The notes under the pieces: model-generated | What the model saw: only the letters and a program-made list of their open reading frames with translations | Database searches by the model: none | What the model was told of the DNA's origin: nothing | Assembly: GCA_018817165.1 (NCBI GenBank) | Contig: JAHITY010000022.1 | Location: 1 to 49,800, forward strand | Source of the DNA: Candidatus Omnitrophota bacterium | GTDB lineage: Bacteria; Omnitrophota; Gorgyraeia; B26-G9 | Length of the DNA: 49,800 bases | Reading direction: 5' to 3' | Position numbers and translations under genes: made by a program | Shown here: positions 42,493-49,800 of the stretch, one piece after another | How the letters are laid out: the number at the start of each line of letters is the position of its first letter | Position numbering within the stretch: position 1 is the stretch's first letter

Positions 42493-44265
42493 ATGGATAA
42501 TTATGATTATGGAATAATCGGCAATTGTCAAAGCGCCGCGCTTGTGAGCAAGGAAGGTTCAATTGATTGGCTTTGCTTGCCTAATTTTGAGGCCGGATCA
42601 GTATTCGCGAAAATCTTAGATGATAAAAAAGGCGGTTGTTTTGCAATAATACCTGAAGGACAATACACTACTCAGCAACAATATATACCCAGAACCAATA
42701 TTCTTTCGACAATTTTTAAAAGCAAAGAATGGTCGTTTGAATTAATTGATTTTATGCCGCGTTATCATGATTATAATGGGAGTTATCATAACCCGCCGGA
42801 TGTTATAAGGATATTAAAGCCTCTAAGCGGGATTCCGAAATTTAAAATTTTCTATGACCCAAAGATCAATTATGGGGAATTTCCGACGATTACGACCCTG
42901 AGTGAAGATTATTTAAAAAGTTATTCCGCAGACGGAGCTTATGAATCGATATATCTTTATTCCAGTATTCCGCTAGAAGTTATTAATAATCAACAATATT
43001 ATACTTTAGAAAAGCGTGAATTCTGCAACTTAAGCTATAATCAAAAAATAGCAGCATTGTATATGGATAATATAGAACTGGAATTAGAATTGACACGAAC
43101 ATACTGGATGTCCTGGGTATCTAGGGGCAATCAATTTCCTAAATACAATGCGGAAATACAGAGAAGTTCCTTAGTATTAAAGCTGCTTTCTTTTCAAAAT
43201 ACAGGAGCGCTTCTTGCCGCGGCAACAACAAGTCTTCCGGAAACAATAAAAGATGTGCGCAACTGGGACTATCGCTTTTGCTGGATACGTGACGCATCGA
43301 TGACAATCAGGGTCTTAAACCAGCTGGGGCATGTTAATGTAGCGGAGCGTTTTCTTAATTTTATTCTCAATATAATCCCCTATAAAGATGAAAAGATTCA
43401 GATAATGTATGGAATTAATGGCCAAAAAGAATTACCGGAGCGGGAACTAAGCTGGCTGGCGGGCTATCAGGACTCTAAACCAGTGAGGGTTGGGAATGCG
43501 GCTTATATTCAAAAGCAGAATGATATTTATGGGGTTCTTATTGATATGATATATGAATATCTCCTGCTGTACAGAAATAATGCATCGCATAATATCGAAG
43601 ATCTTTGGACAGTAGTAAGGACTTTAGCGCGTCATGTGATAAATAACTGGACCTCTCCCGACCATAGTATTTGGGAATTTCGCAGCAATCCGCAACATTT
43701 TACATTATCAAAGGTACTATGCTGGGTCGCGCTTGATCGGGGCGCAAAAATCGCGGGTTTATTCAATAAAGCTGATTATGCAAAAGAATGGGAAGCGCGT
43801 AGCCAGATAATCAAGGAAGATATATTGAAAAACGGTTGGAATGCAGAATTGGGATTTTTTACTCAAAGCTATCATGGCACTAATTGTGACGCGTCAAATC
43901 TCCTGATGGAGCATTATGGTTTTATTGATGCCGCGGACCCGCGTTATGTCAGTACAGTAAAAAAGACATATGAAAATTTGTGCAAAGATGGAATTATGTT
44001 CAGGTATATTAATGAGGATGATTTTGGTAAGCCCAAATCAGCTTTTACTGTTTGTACTTTTTGGATGATAAAAAGTCTTTATCGAATCGGAGATAAGGAT
44101 CTGGCAGTGGAAATGTTTGAGAATATCTTAAACCAGAGTAATCATCTGGGTCTTTTTAGCGAAGGGCTGGATGTTGAGAGTAAACGTTTGCTGGGTAATT
44201 TTCCTCAGGCTTATAGTCATTTGGCTTTGATTGATCTGGCCATGGTTTTAAACGGTGAGAATTAA
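42493..44265 (+). CDS. Glycoside hydrolase family 15 (trehalase/glucoamylase-like)
   Basis: A 590-aa cytosolic enzyme without signal peptide. The N-terminal beta-sandwich begins YGIIGNCQSAALVSKEGSIDWLCLPNF. The (alpha/alpha)6 barrel has NWDYRFCWIRDAS, the first catalytic region SIWEFRSNPQHFTLSKVLCW and the second LLGNFPQAYSHLALI. The family contains alpha,alpha-trehalases as well as glucoamylases and dextran-type glucosidases. Because it directly follows otsA-otsB, trehalase is the likely activity, giving a make-and-break pair in one operon. Start codon 2 bp after the ots stop. Confidence 0.88.
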   Translation: MDNYDYGIIGNCQSAALVSKEGSIDWLCLPNFEAGSVFAKILDDKKGGCFAIIPEGQYTTQQQYIPRTNILSTIFKSKEWSFELIDFMPRYHDYNGSYHNPPDVIRILKPLSGIPKFKIFYDPKINYGEFPTITTLSEDYLKSYSADGAYESIYLYSSIPLEVINNQQYYTLEKREFCNLSYNQKIAALYMDNIELELELTRTYWMSWVSRGNQFPKYNAEIQRSSLVLKLLSFQNTGALLAAATTSLPETIKDVRNWDYRFCWIRDASMTIRVLNQLGHVNVAERFLNFILNIIPYKDEKIQIMYGINGQKELPERELSWLAGYQDSKPVRVGNAAYIQKQNDIYGVLIDMIYEYLLLYRNNASHNIEDLWTVVRTLARHVINNWTSPDHSIWEFRSNPQHFTLSKVLCWVALDRGAKIAGLFNKADYAKEWEARSQIIKEDILKNGWNAELGFFTQSYHGTNCDASNLLMEHYGFIDAADPRYVSTVKKTYENLCKDGIMFRYINEDDFGKPKSAFTVCTFWMIKSLYRIGDKDLAVEMFENILNQSNHLGLFSEGLDVESKRLLGNFPQAYSHLALIDLAMVLNGEN

Positions 44266-44282
44266 ATCTCTTAAAATATGAT

Positions 44283-44921
44283 ATGATTAATTTTAAAAAA
44301 ATCAATTTAATCTATAATCAAAAAAAAGTAATTGAGCAATTGTCTCTTAATATTGAAAAAGGAGATAAAGTTGTAATCCTCGGAAAATCCGGTTTGGGTA
44401 AATCCTCGCTGTTTTATTTGCTTCTGGGATTCATCGCGGAGTATAAAGGAGAAATTCAGTTTAATAATATTCCGGTTAATCAGAAAACAGTTTGGGATAT
44501 CCGCAAACAAATAGCTTTTATTGATCAGGATGTGAGTTTAGGACAAGGCAAAGCTATTGACTGGATAAGATCAGTGTTTAATTTTAGGATCAACGCGGAG
44601 CAAGCATTTCCCCAAAAACAAATGGAAGAGCTCTTGGAATATTTTGAATTAAATAAAGATGATTTAGATAAGGATACTCAAGAACTTTCCGGCGGAGAAA
44701 GACAGCGGCTGGCAATAATTACAGCTATTCTTTTAAATAGAAAAGTATTTCTGTTTGATGAGATAACTTCAGCTCTCGACGCTCATCTAAAACAGAAAAC
44801 AGTTGATTTTTTTACTAAAAATAAGGAATGGACAGTTATTGCTATTTCGCATGATTCTGTTTGGCTGAAAAACCCAAAAGTAAAAGTATTTGATTTAGAG
44901 GCTAAGACATGGCAACAGTAG
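44283..44921 (+). CDS. fetA: FetA-like ABC transporter ATPase
   Basis: A 212-aa ATPase: Walker A LGKSGLGKSS, Q-loop IAFIDQDVSL, signature ELSGGERQR, Walker B VFLFDEITSALD and H-loop AISHDSVW. By length and context with the next gene it is FetA (YbbL), the ATPase of the FetAB iron exporter that protects against iron and peroxide stress. Its stop overlaps the fetB start by 13 nt. There is no obvious promoter between GH15 and this gene, only 17 bp. Confidence 0.85.
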   Translation: MINFKKINLIYNQKKVIEQLSLNIEKGDKVVILGKSGLGKSSLFYLLLGFIAEYKGEIQFNNIPVNQKTVWDIRKQIAFIDQDVSLGQGKAIDWIRSVFNFRINAEQAFPQKQMEELLEYFELNKDDLDKDTQELSGGERQRLAIITAILLNRKVFLFDEITSALDAHLKQKTVDFFTKNKEWTVIAISHDSVWLKNPKVKVFDLEAKTWQQ

Positions 44922-45694
44922 ATATTTCCATTTTCTCATTGTTTTTAGCCCTGCTTTTATTAACAGTACCCATAGTCTTAAGCCGGGTTTATGGAATCGG
45001 CTTGATCAGATCTTTAATTTATTCCACTATTCGGATGTCAATTCAGCTGGTTTTAATCGGAATATTTCTAAAATATCTTTTTGTTTGGAATAATACAATC
45101 TTGAATATTGTCTGGCTGGCGGTGATGATTCTGGCCGCAGTTTTTAGCGTGATCCGCGGTTCAGCGATGAAAGCGTCTAAAGTGCTTGTCCCAGCGTATA
45201 TTTCTTTTTCTTTAGCCACCTTTACCATTGTTTTATTTCTGAATATCGTGGTAATTCGCTTGGATTATGTTTTTGACGCCAGATATTTGATTGTATTAGG
45301 CGGAATGCTTTTGGGTAATTCTTTGCGGGGAAATATTGTGGGGATTACGGCTTTTTATACTTCGATAAAAAAAGACAAAAAGAAATTTTTATACACATTA
45401 TCTCTGGGCGCGAGCTTTAATGAAGCGATACTGCCATATTTAAAAGAAAGTATCCAGCTGGCATTAAAACCAACACTTGCTTCAATGGCAACAATGGGCA
45501 TAGTTGCCCTGCCGGGAATGATGACCGGAGTTATCCTGGGCGGAACCAGTCCGGAAGTGGCGATTAAATATCAGATTATGATTATGATCGGTATTGTCAC
45601 CAGTACAATCGTTAGTGTTTTTCTGACTATTCTAATGACTTTACGGGTTTGTTTTTCTAAGTATGGGGTACTTAATCAGGATATATTTATTTAA
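44909..45694 (+). CDS. fetB: FetB-like iron export permease
   Basis: A 261-aa inner-membrane protein with seven or so hydrophobic segments. Motifs of the UPF0014/FetB family are clear: IRMSIQLVLIGIFLKYLF, VLGGMLLGNSLRGNIVGI, LSLGASFNEAILPYLKESI and the C-terminal MGIVALPGMMTGVILGGTSP. The coding region starts within fetA, so the two are translationally coupled. It exports ferrous iron or another metal, with the cargo inferred from E. coli FetAB. A two-component system follows 34 bp later, perhaps controlling envelope or metal stress. Confidence 0.9.
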   Translation: MATVDISIFSLFLALLLLTVPIVLSRVYGIGLIRSLIYSTIRMSIQLVLIGIFLKYLFVWNNTILNIVWLAVMILAAVFSVIRGSAMKASKVLVPAYISFSLATFTIVLFLNIVVIRLDYVFDARYLIVLGGMLLGNSLRGNIVGITAFYTSIKKDKKKFLYTLSLGASFNEAILPYLKESIQLALKPTLASMATMGIVALPGMMTGVILGGTSPEVAIKYQIMIMIGIVTSTIVSVFLTILMTLRVCFSKYGVLNQDIFI

Positions 45695-45728
45695 ATAAAG
45701 GATTTTTTATCTGGGAGTTTTTAGGGAT

Positions 45729-46400
45729 ATGCGTGTTTTAGTTATTGAAGATGAAAAAAAAGTAGCAAGTTTTATAAAGAGGGGACTTAAAGAAAAGGGC
45801 TATGCTGTTGATGTTTCCGAGGACGGGGATGACGGCCTATTACAGGCCAAGACAAATCCTTATGATCTGATTGTTCTGGATATTATGCTTCCGGGAAAAG
45901 ACGGGATTTATATCTGCCGGCAGTTGAGAAAAAATAATATCAATGCGCCGGTTTTGATGCTTACGGCCAGAGATGATGTTGAGGATAAAGTAAATGGTTT
46001 AGATTCAGGAGCAGATGATTACTTGACAAAACCTTTTCAGTTTGCTGAGTTTTTAGCAAGGGTCAGAGCATTAGTAAGAAGGAATGATGGGAAAAAAATA
46101 ACGATTCTCAAAGTATCGGATCTGGAGCTAGACCAGATTACGCATAAAGTTACCCGCGCGGGCAAAGCGATTGAACTAACCAGCACTGAATACGCTTTGC
46201 TTGAATATCTGATGCTTAATGTTAATCAGGTTGTTACCCGGACAATGATTTCTGAGCATGTCTGGAATGATGACTTTGATAGTTTTTCCAATATTATTAA
46301 TGTTTATGTGAACTATGTCCGGAGAAAAGTTGATGATGGTTTTGCAAAGAAACTTATCCATTCAATCAGAGGAACAGGTTACATCCTAAAGGAATATTAA
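45729..46400 (+). CDS. OmpR-family response regulator
   Basis: A 223-aa regulator. The receiver domain has VIEDEKKV, phospho-acceptor Asp51 in LIVLDIMLPGKDG, the Thr in MLTARDDVEDK and the Lys in DDYLTKPFQF. The winged-helix output spans about 125-220 (LTSTEYALLEYLMLN, NVYVNYVRRKVDDGF, IRGTGYIL). The layout is of the CusR/CopR kind; the signal is unknown. Its partner kinase starts 2 nt after the stop. Confidence 0.92.
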   Translation: MRVLVIEDEKKVASFIKRGLKEKGYAVDVSEDGDDGLLQAKTNPYDLIVLDIMLPGKDGIYICRQLRKNNINAPVLMLTARDDVEDKVNGLDSGADDYLTKPFQFAEFLARVRALVRRNDGKKITILKVSDLELDQITHKVTRAGKAIELTSTEYALLEYLMLNVNQVVTRTMISEHVWNDDFDSFSNIINVYVNYVRRKVDDGFAKKLIHSIRGTGYILKEY

Positions 46401-46401
46401 A

Positions 46402-47867
46402 ATGAAATTCAATTCTCTGCGGTTTAAAGCCAGCATTCTGTATTCAGCTATCTTAGCTTTAATTTTAATAATATTCAGCACAATAATTTTCTTTAGCGTG
46501 CATAAAATACTTTATCAGGATTTGGATGAAGAATTAAGGATAAAAGCAGAAGAGATTGCTGAGATTCTGAATGCTTATAATAAGGTGAAACTTACTGAAG
46601 AATCGGCAACAGGCCGAGTTCTCAAAATATTAAGAGGGGAAGATAAGCAATCTGACCAAAGAATGATAGTAGATGATTTATGGAAGTCAAAGTTAAATAT
46701 CTTAAATTTAAAAAATGATTTTATAAATATCTTAAATATCCGTGGGGCAGTACTGCTTAATTCAAATAATTTTAAAGGGGATGTTGAGACATTGTTTAAG
46801 ACTCAATTTCCTTTTGTCTTAAATCATGTTGTTTATAAAAATTTAAGCAATGAAAAGTATAGGCTTAGGGCAATTAATCTTCCGGTCAAGTTTTATAATT
46901 CCACATTAATAATACAGGTGGGCGCTTCAGAGACCTCTGTAATAAATCTGCTTTATAAACTTCTTATGTTTATGGTAATTACAGTATTTTTGCTGCTTAT
47001 TTTTACCAGTTTTGTCGGGAGAATTTTTGTGAATAATGCTCTGCGCCCTGTCAAAGAAGTATCAGCTTTGGCTAAAACTATTTCCCATAAAGATTTAAAT
47101 CAGAGGATAGAAGAGAAAAAAATTGATATTGAAATGAAACAGCTGGTTACTTCTTTTAATTCAATGATCAGCCGTTTGGATAAATCATTTGGGCATATCA
47201 ATGAATTTAGTTCGCTTGCGGCACATGAATTAAAAACTCCCTTGGCAATATTGAGAGGGGAAATCGAGCTTGCTTTAGAATCAGATAAGACTGTTGAAGA
47301 CTATAAGAATTTATTAGATTCAAATCTGGAAGAAATAGACCATATGATCAGAGTAGTTAAGGATTTATTACTTTTAGCTAAATTAGATTATAAACCGGAA
47401 ATTTTTAAGTTTGAAAATTTAAGACTTAAATCATTTCTGGAAGAGATCTATGAGCATAGTAAAATTTTGGCAGAGACTAGGAATATTAAGATCAGTAAAG
47501 ATCTTAAAGTGGATAATGTGCTGATAAACGCTGATAAAGTTCATTTGCGCAGACTTTTTTTAATATAATCAGCAATGCAATCAAATTTACTCAACCAGGA
47601 GGATCGGTTGATATCCAAGCAAAGTTTTCTGATAAAAAGTGTTATGTAGATATTATCGATAGCGGATCAGGCATATCTGAAAAGAATATTGATAAGATTT
47701 TCGATAAGTTCTTTAGAGTTTATAAAGACCATGACTGGATTGAATCCGGGGTCGGTCTAGGTCTAAATATTGCCCAATCAATTGCTAAAGCTTATAATGC
47801 TGAGATCCGGGTCAAGAGTGTTCTTGATAAAGGAACTACCTTCACTGTTATCCTTCCTCTTGTATAA
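46402..47867 (+). pseudogene. Sensor histidine kinase split by a frameshift (or recoded)
   Basis: The 0-frame ORF ends at 47568 after the HisKA domain (phospho-His275 in SLAAHELKTPLAIL). The -1 frame continues with the whole ATPase domain (IISNAIKFTQPGG, DSGSGIS, GVGLGLNIAQSIAKAY, GTTFTVILPLV), stopping at 47867. Together this gives 488 aa: two transmembrane helices, a HAMP-like linker (about 210-260), HisKA and HATPase. The junction is T TTT TTA at 47556-47562, with a 0-frame stop two codons later. Slipping back one base there gives exactly the expected RRLFFNIISNAIKF. It may be a true mutation, a homopolymer sequencing error or programmed -1 frameshifting. Conservation of the second half argues against old decay. 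Confidence 0.8.
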
Positions 47868-47884
47868 ATACCTCTGATTTCTGA

Positions 47885-47911
47885 AAAATTAGAAAATTCT
47901 AATTTTGTTTT
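47885..47911 (+). terminator. AT-rich hairpin after the kinase gene
   Basis: A perfect 9-bp stem AAAATTAGA/TCTAATTTT (47885-47893 and 47898-47906) with an AAAT loop is followed by GTTTT. It is weak as a terminator because it is A/T only. It could also act as a protein-binding palindrome. The 121-bp gap also has a TATGAT -10-like element at 47932-47937, but no good -35. Confidence 0.35.
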
Positions 47912-47988
47912 AACCTTATTCTTATCACGGATATGATATATATGAATTGTAAGGGGAAAAAGAAATCAAACAACCATGGAGGTATGAA

Positions 47989-48696
47989 ATGTCAACAATT
48001 CTTGTTGTAGACGATGAGCAACGCATCAGAAGAGTCTATAGAAGCCTTTTTGAGTCAGAAGGCCATAATTCAAATATTGTGGATGCCAGGGAACAGATCA
48101 AGCAAACCCCAATAGACTTAGTATTGCTCGATATTAATATGGGTGAGTTCAGCGGGGATATATTGTATGAGATTTTTCTTTGTTTTCATCGTTATATAAG
48201 AGTAATTGTTCCCAGTGTCTATCCTTTGGACGAACAGCAAAGCATTATTCCTGAGGCCTATGACTATTTTGATAAATCAGAGGGGAATAAGGTTTTACTG
48301 GAAAAGGTAAGAAGAGCATTAGAACATAAAAATGAATGGATGAATAAAAATATTTTGGTTGTGGATGATGATATGCGAGAAAGAAGAATGTTCCATTATT
48401 TGCTGAACAAAGCAGGTTATGATTCTACTGAATTTGCTACAAATAATATCTTATTTGATTATCTGGATAAACAAAATAAGAACATTGATTTGCTTATATT
48501 GTGTCTAGCGACACCAAAGAAAATAGCTGTTGATTTATTTAAAACCATCCGCAAGAGATATCCAGATCTGAAAATTATGATCACCAGCAGTTTTTCTTTA
48601 GCCGAACAGAAGAACTCCCTGCCTGAGGCTATTGATTATTTTAATAAAGCGGATGGGGAAGAAGTGCTTATTGAAAAAATAAAACAGTTAACCTAA
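47989..48696 (+). CDS. Tandem receiver-domain protein, second domain degenerate
   Basis: A 235-aa cytosolic protein made only of two response-regulator receiver domains. REC1 (3-112) has VVDDEQ, phospho-acceptor Asp48 in LVLLDINMG and Lys in YFDKSEG. REC2 (120-235) has VVDDDM and FNKADG, but the acceptor position is Cys172 (LLILCLATP), so it cannot be phosphorylated in the usual way. The two halves are similar, for example IIPEAYDYFDKSEGNKVLLEK against SLPEAIDYFNKADGEEVLIEK, which points to duplication. There is no output domain. A CATGGAGGT ribosome site precedes it. It lies between a sensor kinase and a periplasmic chaperone. Confidence 0.85.
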   Translation: MSTILVVDDEQRIRRVYRSLFESEGHNSNIVDAREQIKQTPIDLVLLDINMGEFSGDILYEIFLCFHRYIRVIVPSVYPLDEQQSIIPEAYDYFDKSEGNKVLLEKVRRALEHKNEWMNKNILVVDDDMRERRMFHYLLNKAGYDSTEFATNNILFDYLDKQNKNIDLLILCLATPKKIAVDLFKTIRKRYPDLKIMITSSFSLAEQKNSLPEAIDYFNKADGEEVLIEKIKQLT

Positions 48697-48713
48697 AAAA
48701 GGAGGGGATGAAA

Positions 48714-49352
48714 ATGAAAAGGACAAATGTTATCAAGAATAGCGTAATTGTTTTGCTAGGAGTTTTAGTATGTATTCCGCCGGTTTTTGCCCAGGATAAT
48801 GCAGGGGATCTGAAAAAACAGGTTGAGGAATTGCAAAAAAGAGTTGATTCTCTGGAAGCCGCTAACTTTCGTCTGCAAAACCAGGCTCAGCAAAAGATCA
48901 CTCCCCAAAGCAGTGCGAACACTAATAATCTAAATAACCGGGGATGGGATATGTTTGACCAGACCGGACGGATTCAGGATGAACTGAATCTTATGTTCAA
49001 GAGTATGTTTTCTGATCAAAAATATAGCAATCCGGGAATGTTCAGCAGCAGTATAAGCTTTAGTCCCAATTTAGATATAAAAGAAAATAAGGACGGTTAT
49101 GTGGTTACTTTTGATATGAAAGGCTTTGATGATCAGAAGGTGGATATGGAAATAAATGAACATTCAATCACAGTTAAGGCCAATCAGTCGAAGAAGGATA
49201 AAAAGGAAAGCAAAAATGGATACTATAGCTCAGAAAGCTACGGTTCCTTCTTACAGACCATTCCTTTGCCTCTGGATGCTGATACATCAAAAGTAAAAAC
49301 CGAAAAAAAAGGAGAGCAGCTAATAATCAGGCTGCCCAAAAAAACAGTTTAA
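48714..49352 (+). CDS. Exported small heat-shock protein (Hsp20 domain)
   Basis: A 212-aa protein. The signal peptide spans about residues 1-27 (VIVLLGVLVCIPPVFAQD). A short coiled coil follows (DLKKQVEELQKRVDSLEAANFRLQNQ), then a Gln/Asn/Ser-rich linker and a C-terminal alpha-crystallin domain (SPNLDIKENKDGYVVTFDMKG, SITVKANQ, YGSFLQTIPLPLDADTSKVK, LIIRLPKK). The signal peptide makes it an envelope holdase, whereas most Hsp20 proteins are cytosolic. The ATG at 48714 is preferred over 48708 because GGAGG then has 8-nt spacing. It follows the tandem-receiver gene by 17 bp, so the two are probably co-expressed. Confidence 0.82.
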   Translation: MKRTNVIKNSVIVLLGVLVCIPPVFAQDNAGDLKKQVEELQKRVDSLEAANFRLQNQAQQKITPQSSANTNNLNNRGWDMFDQTGRIQDELNLMFKSMFSDQKYSNPGMFSSSISFSPNLDIKENKDGYVVTFDMKGFDDQKVDMEINEHSITVKANQSKKDKKESKNGYYSSESYGSFLQTIPLPLDADTSKVKTEKKGEQLIIRLPKKTV

Positions 49353-49379
49353 ATTAGGATTTATATAAATTGGGGTTTA

Positions 49380-49428
49380 GGGGAAAGCTAATAGTTTTGT
49401 GATGCCTGCGGCTTTCCTCTTTACTTTA
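49380..49428 (+). terminator. Intrinsic terminator after the hsp20 gene
   Basis: Stem GGGGAAAGC/GCTTTCCTC (49380-49388 and 49411-49419; one G-U pair) is followed by TTTACTTT. It sits 27 bp after the stop codon. The remaining AT-rich 49429-49620 shows no gene. Confidence 0.6.
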
Positions 49429-49626
49429 AGCCGAGAAAATTAGTTTCAGACCATTTATTTATCAGTTTATTATAATGTTTGATTTTCTATTTTTCCAAGT
49501 TCCGCAATAATTTAAGAATTCTGAACTTTTATGCTTATTAAAAATGCTCATACACAATAGGATAAATGCATGGTTTAAAAATATTTTTATATGTACTAAA
49601 TAAAGCTAAATGAACGGGTGATTTAT

Positions 49627-49655
49627 TTGCTTGTCTCATAAAATTAATCTAGAAT
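49627..49655 (+). promoter_or_regulatory. Possible promoter of the gene at the right edge
   Basis: TTGCTT (49627-49632), a 17-nt spacer and TAGAAT (49650-49655) give a fair sigma-70-type promoter pointing to the partial gene at 49773, with a leader of roughly 110 nt. Confidence 0.45.
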
Positions 49656-49697
49656 ATGCGATAGTGTAAAATAGTCTGTTGCTTTTGGAAAAGAAAA

Positions 49698-49790
49698 ATG
49701 CTCTTTAAAAAAGAAGCAGAGCATAGTAACCTTAAGGTGTTACGACCAATAACACCAAAAAAGGAGGTTACAATGGAAACGCTCTGCTTC
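49698..49790 (+). promoter_or_regulatory. Structured leader with competing hairpins over a start codon
   Basis: Nested perfect stems: GAAGCAGAGC (49713-49722) with GCTCTGCTTC (49781-49790), GTAACC (49726-49731) with GGTTAC (49766-49771), and GGTGTTA (49736-49742) with TAACACC (49750-49756). The full fold would pair part of the GGAGG ribosome site and enclose the ATG at 49773. An alternative, ATGCTCT (49698-49704) with AGAGCAT (49718-49724), shares its right arm with the large stem, so the two folds exclude each other. This looks like translation control or protection of an insertion-sequence start from read-through. Confidence 0.55.
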
Positions 49791-49800
49791 ACAGGTAATT
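49773..49800 (+). CDS. Partial gene at the window edge, unidentified
   Basis: AAAAAAGGAGG precedes an ATG at 49773, and the visible residues are METLCFTGN. The reading frame runs off the window. The folded leader in front would suit a transposase gene of an insertion sequence, but nine residues are too few to identify a family. Confidence 0.4.

Overview
The window is AT-rich, densely packed bacterial DNA with almost every gene on the + strand and many 1-4 nt start/stop overlaps. The cell is Gram-negative with an outer membrane: there is a porin, a TolC-type channel, an outer-membrane phospholipase A, an RND pump and several signal peptides. No rRNA, tRNA or ribosomal-protein gene is present to fix the phylum. 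Gene content and style (TPR proteins, HTH-EIIA fusion, small REP-like palindromes) would suit an uncultured lineage such as Omnitrophota or a relative, but that is a guess.

Layout. 1-421: REP-like palindromes, one inside the N-terminus of a TPR protein. 1.3-6.1 kb: prenyl/quinone block (polyprenyl synthetase, UbiA prenyltransferase, NDH-2-like oxidoreductase, DoxX), then a PH/GRAM-like protein and a DUF2156 protein. 6.3-10 kb: a PTS-like module (HTH-EIIA protein, small exported protein, PII-like protein, EIIA-CBS protein, ArsB/NhaD-type permease). 10-14.3 kb: DUF523-DUF1722 protein, flavin-binding-fold protein with three Cys/His knuckles, UvsE, a second such flavin-fold protein, and a paralogue of the first TPR protein. 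14.4-22.9 kb: a full phosphate regulon (phoB-phoR, an 82-aa protein, porin, pstSCAB, phoU). Three of its promoters carry 11-bp-periodic Pho-box-like repeats, and a terminator-like hairpin lies in the 5' end of pstC. 23-27.6 kb: RND pump and TolC-like protein with no adaptor gene. 27.8-33 kb: MscS channel, PldA, ClpB and a short DnaJ-like protein. 33-44.3 kb: metallophosphoesterase, cardiolipin synthase, a GNAT-HDAC fusion, a CdaA-YbbR fusion (c-di-AMP), a PEPCK-like P-loop protein, fused OtsA-OtsB and a GH15 enzyme. 44.3-49.4 kb: FetAB-like exporter, a two-component pair whose kinase needs a -1 frameshift at T TTT TTA, a tandem-receiver protein and an exported small heat-shock protein. The right edge holds a structured leader and the first codons of an unidentified gene.

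How it works together. Phosphate is sensed by PhoR/PhoB/PhoU and taken up through the porin and PstSCAB. The 27.8-44.3 kb stretch reads as envelope and osmotic homeostasis: MscS, cardiolipin, c-di-AMP and trehalose synthesis and breakdown. The last block looks like envelope or metal stress sensing with a periplasmic chaperone output. The most unusual items are the HTH-EIIA/PII/EIIA-CBS/permease module, the GNAT-HDAC and CdaA-YbbR fusions, the possible recoding site in the kinase, the pstC attenuator-like structure, the three-knuckle protein and the switch-like leader at the right edge.
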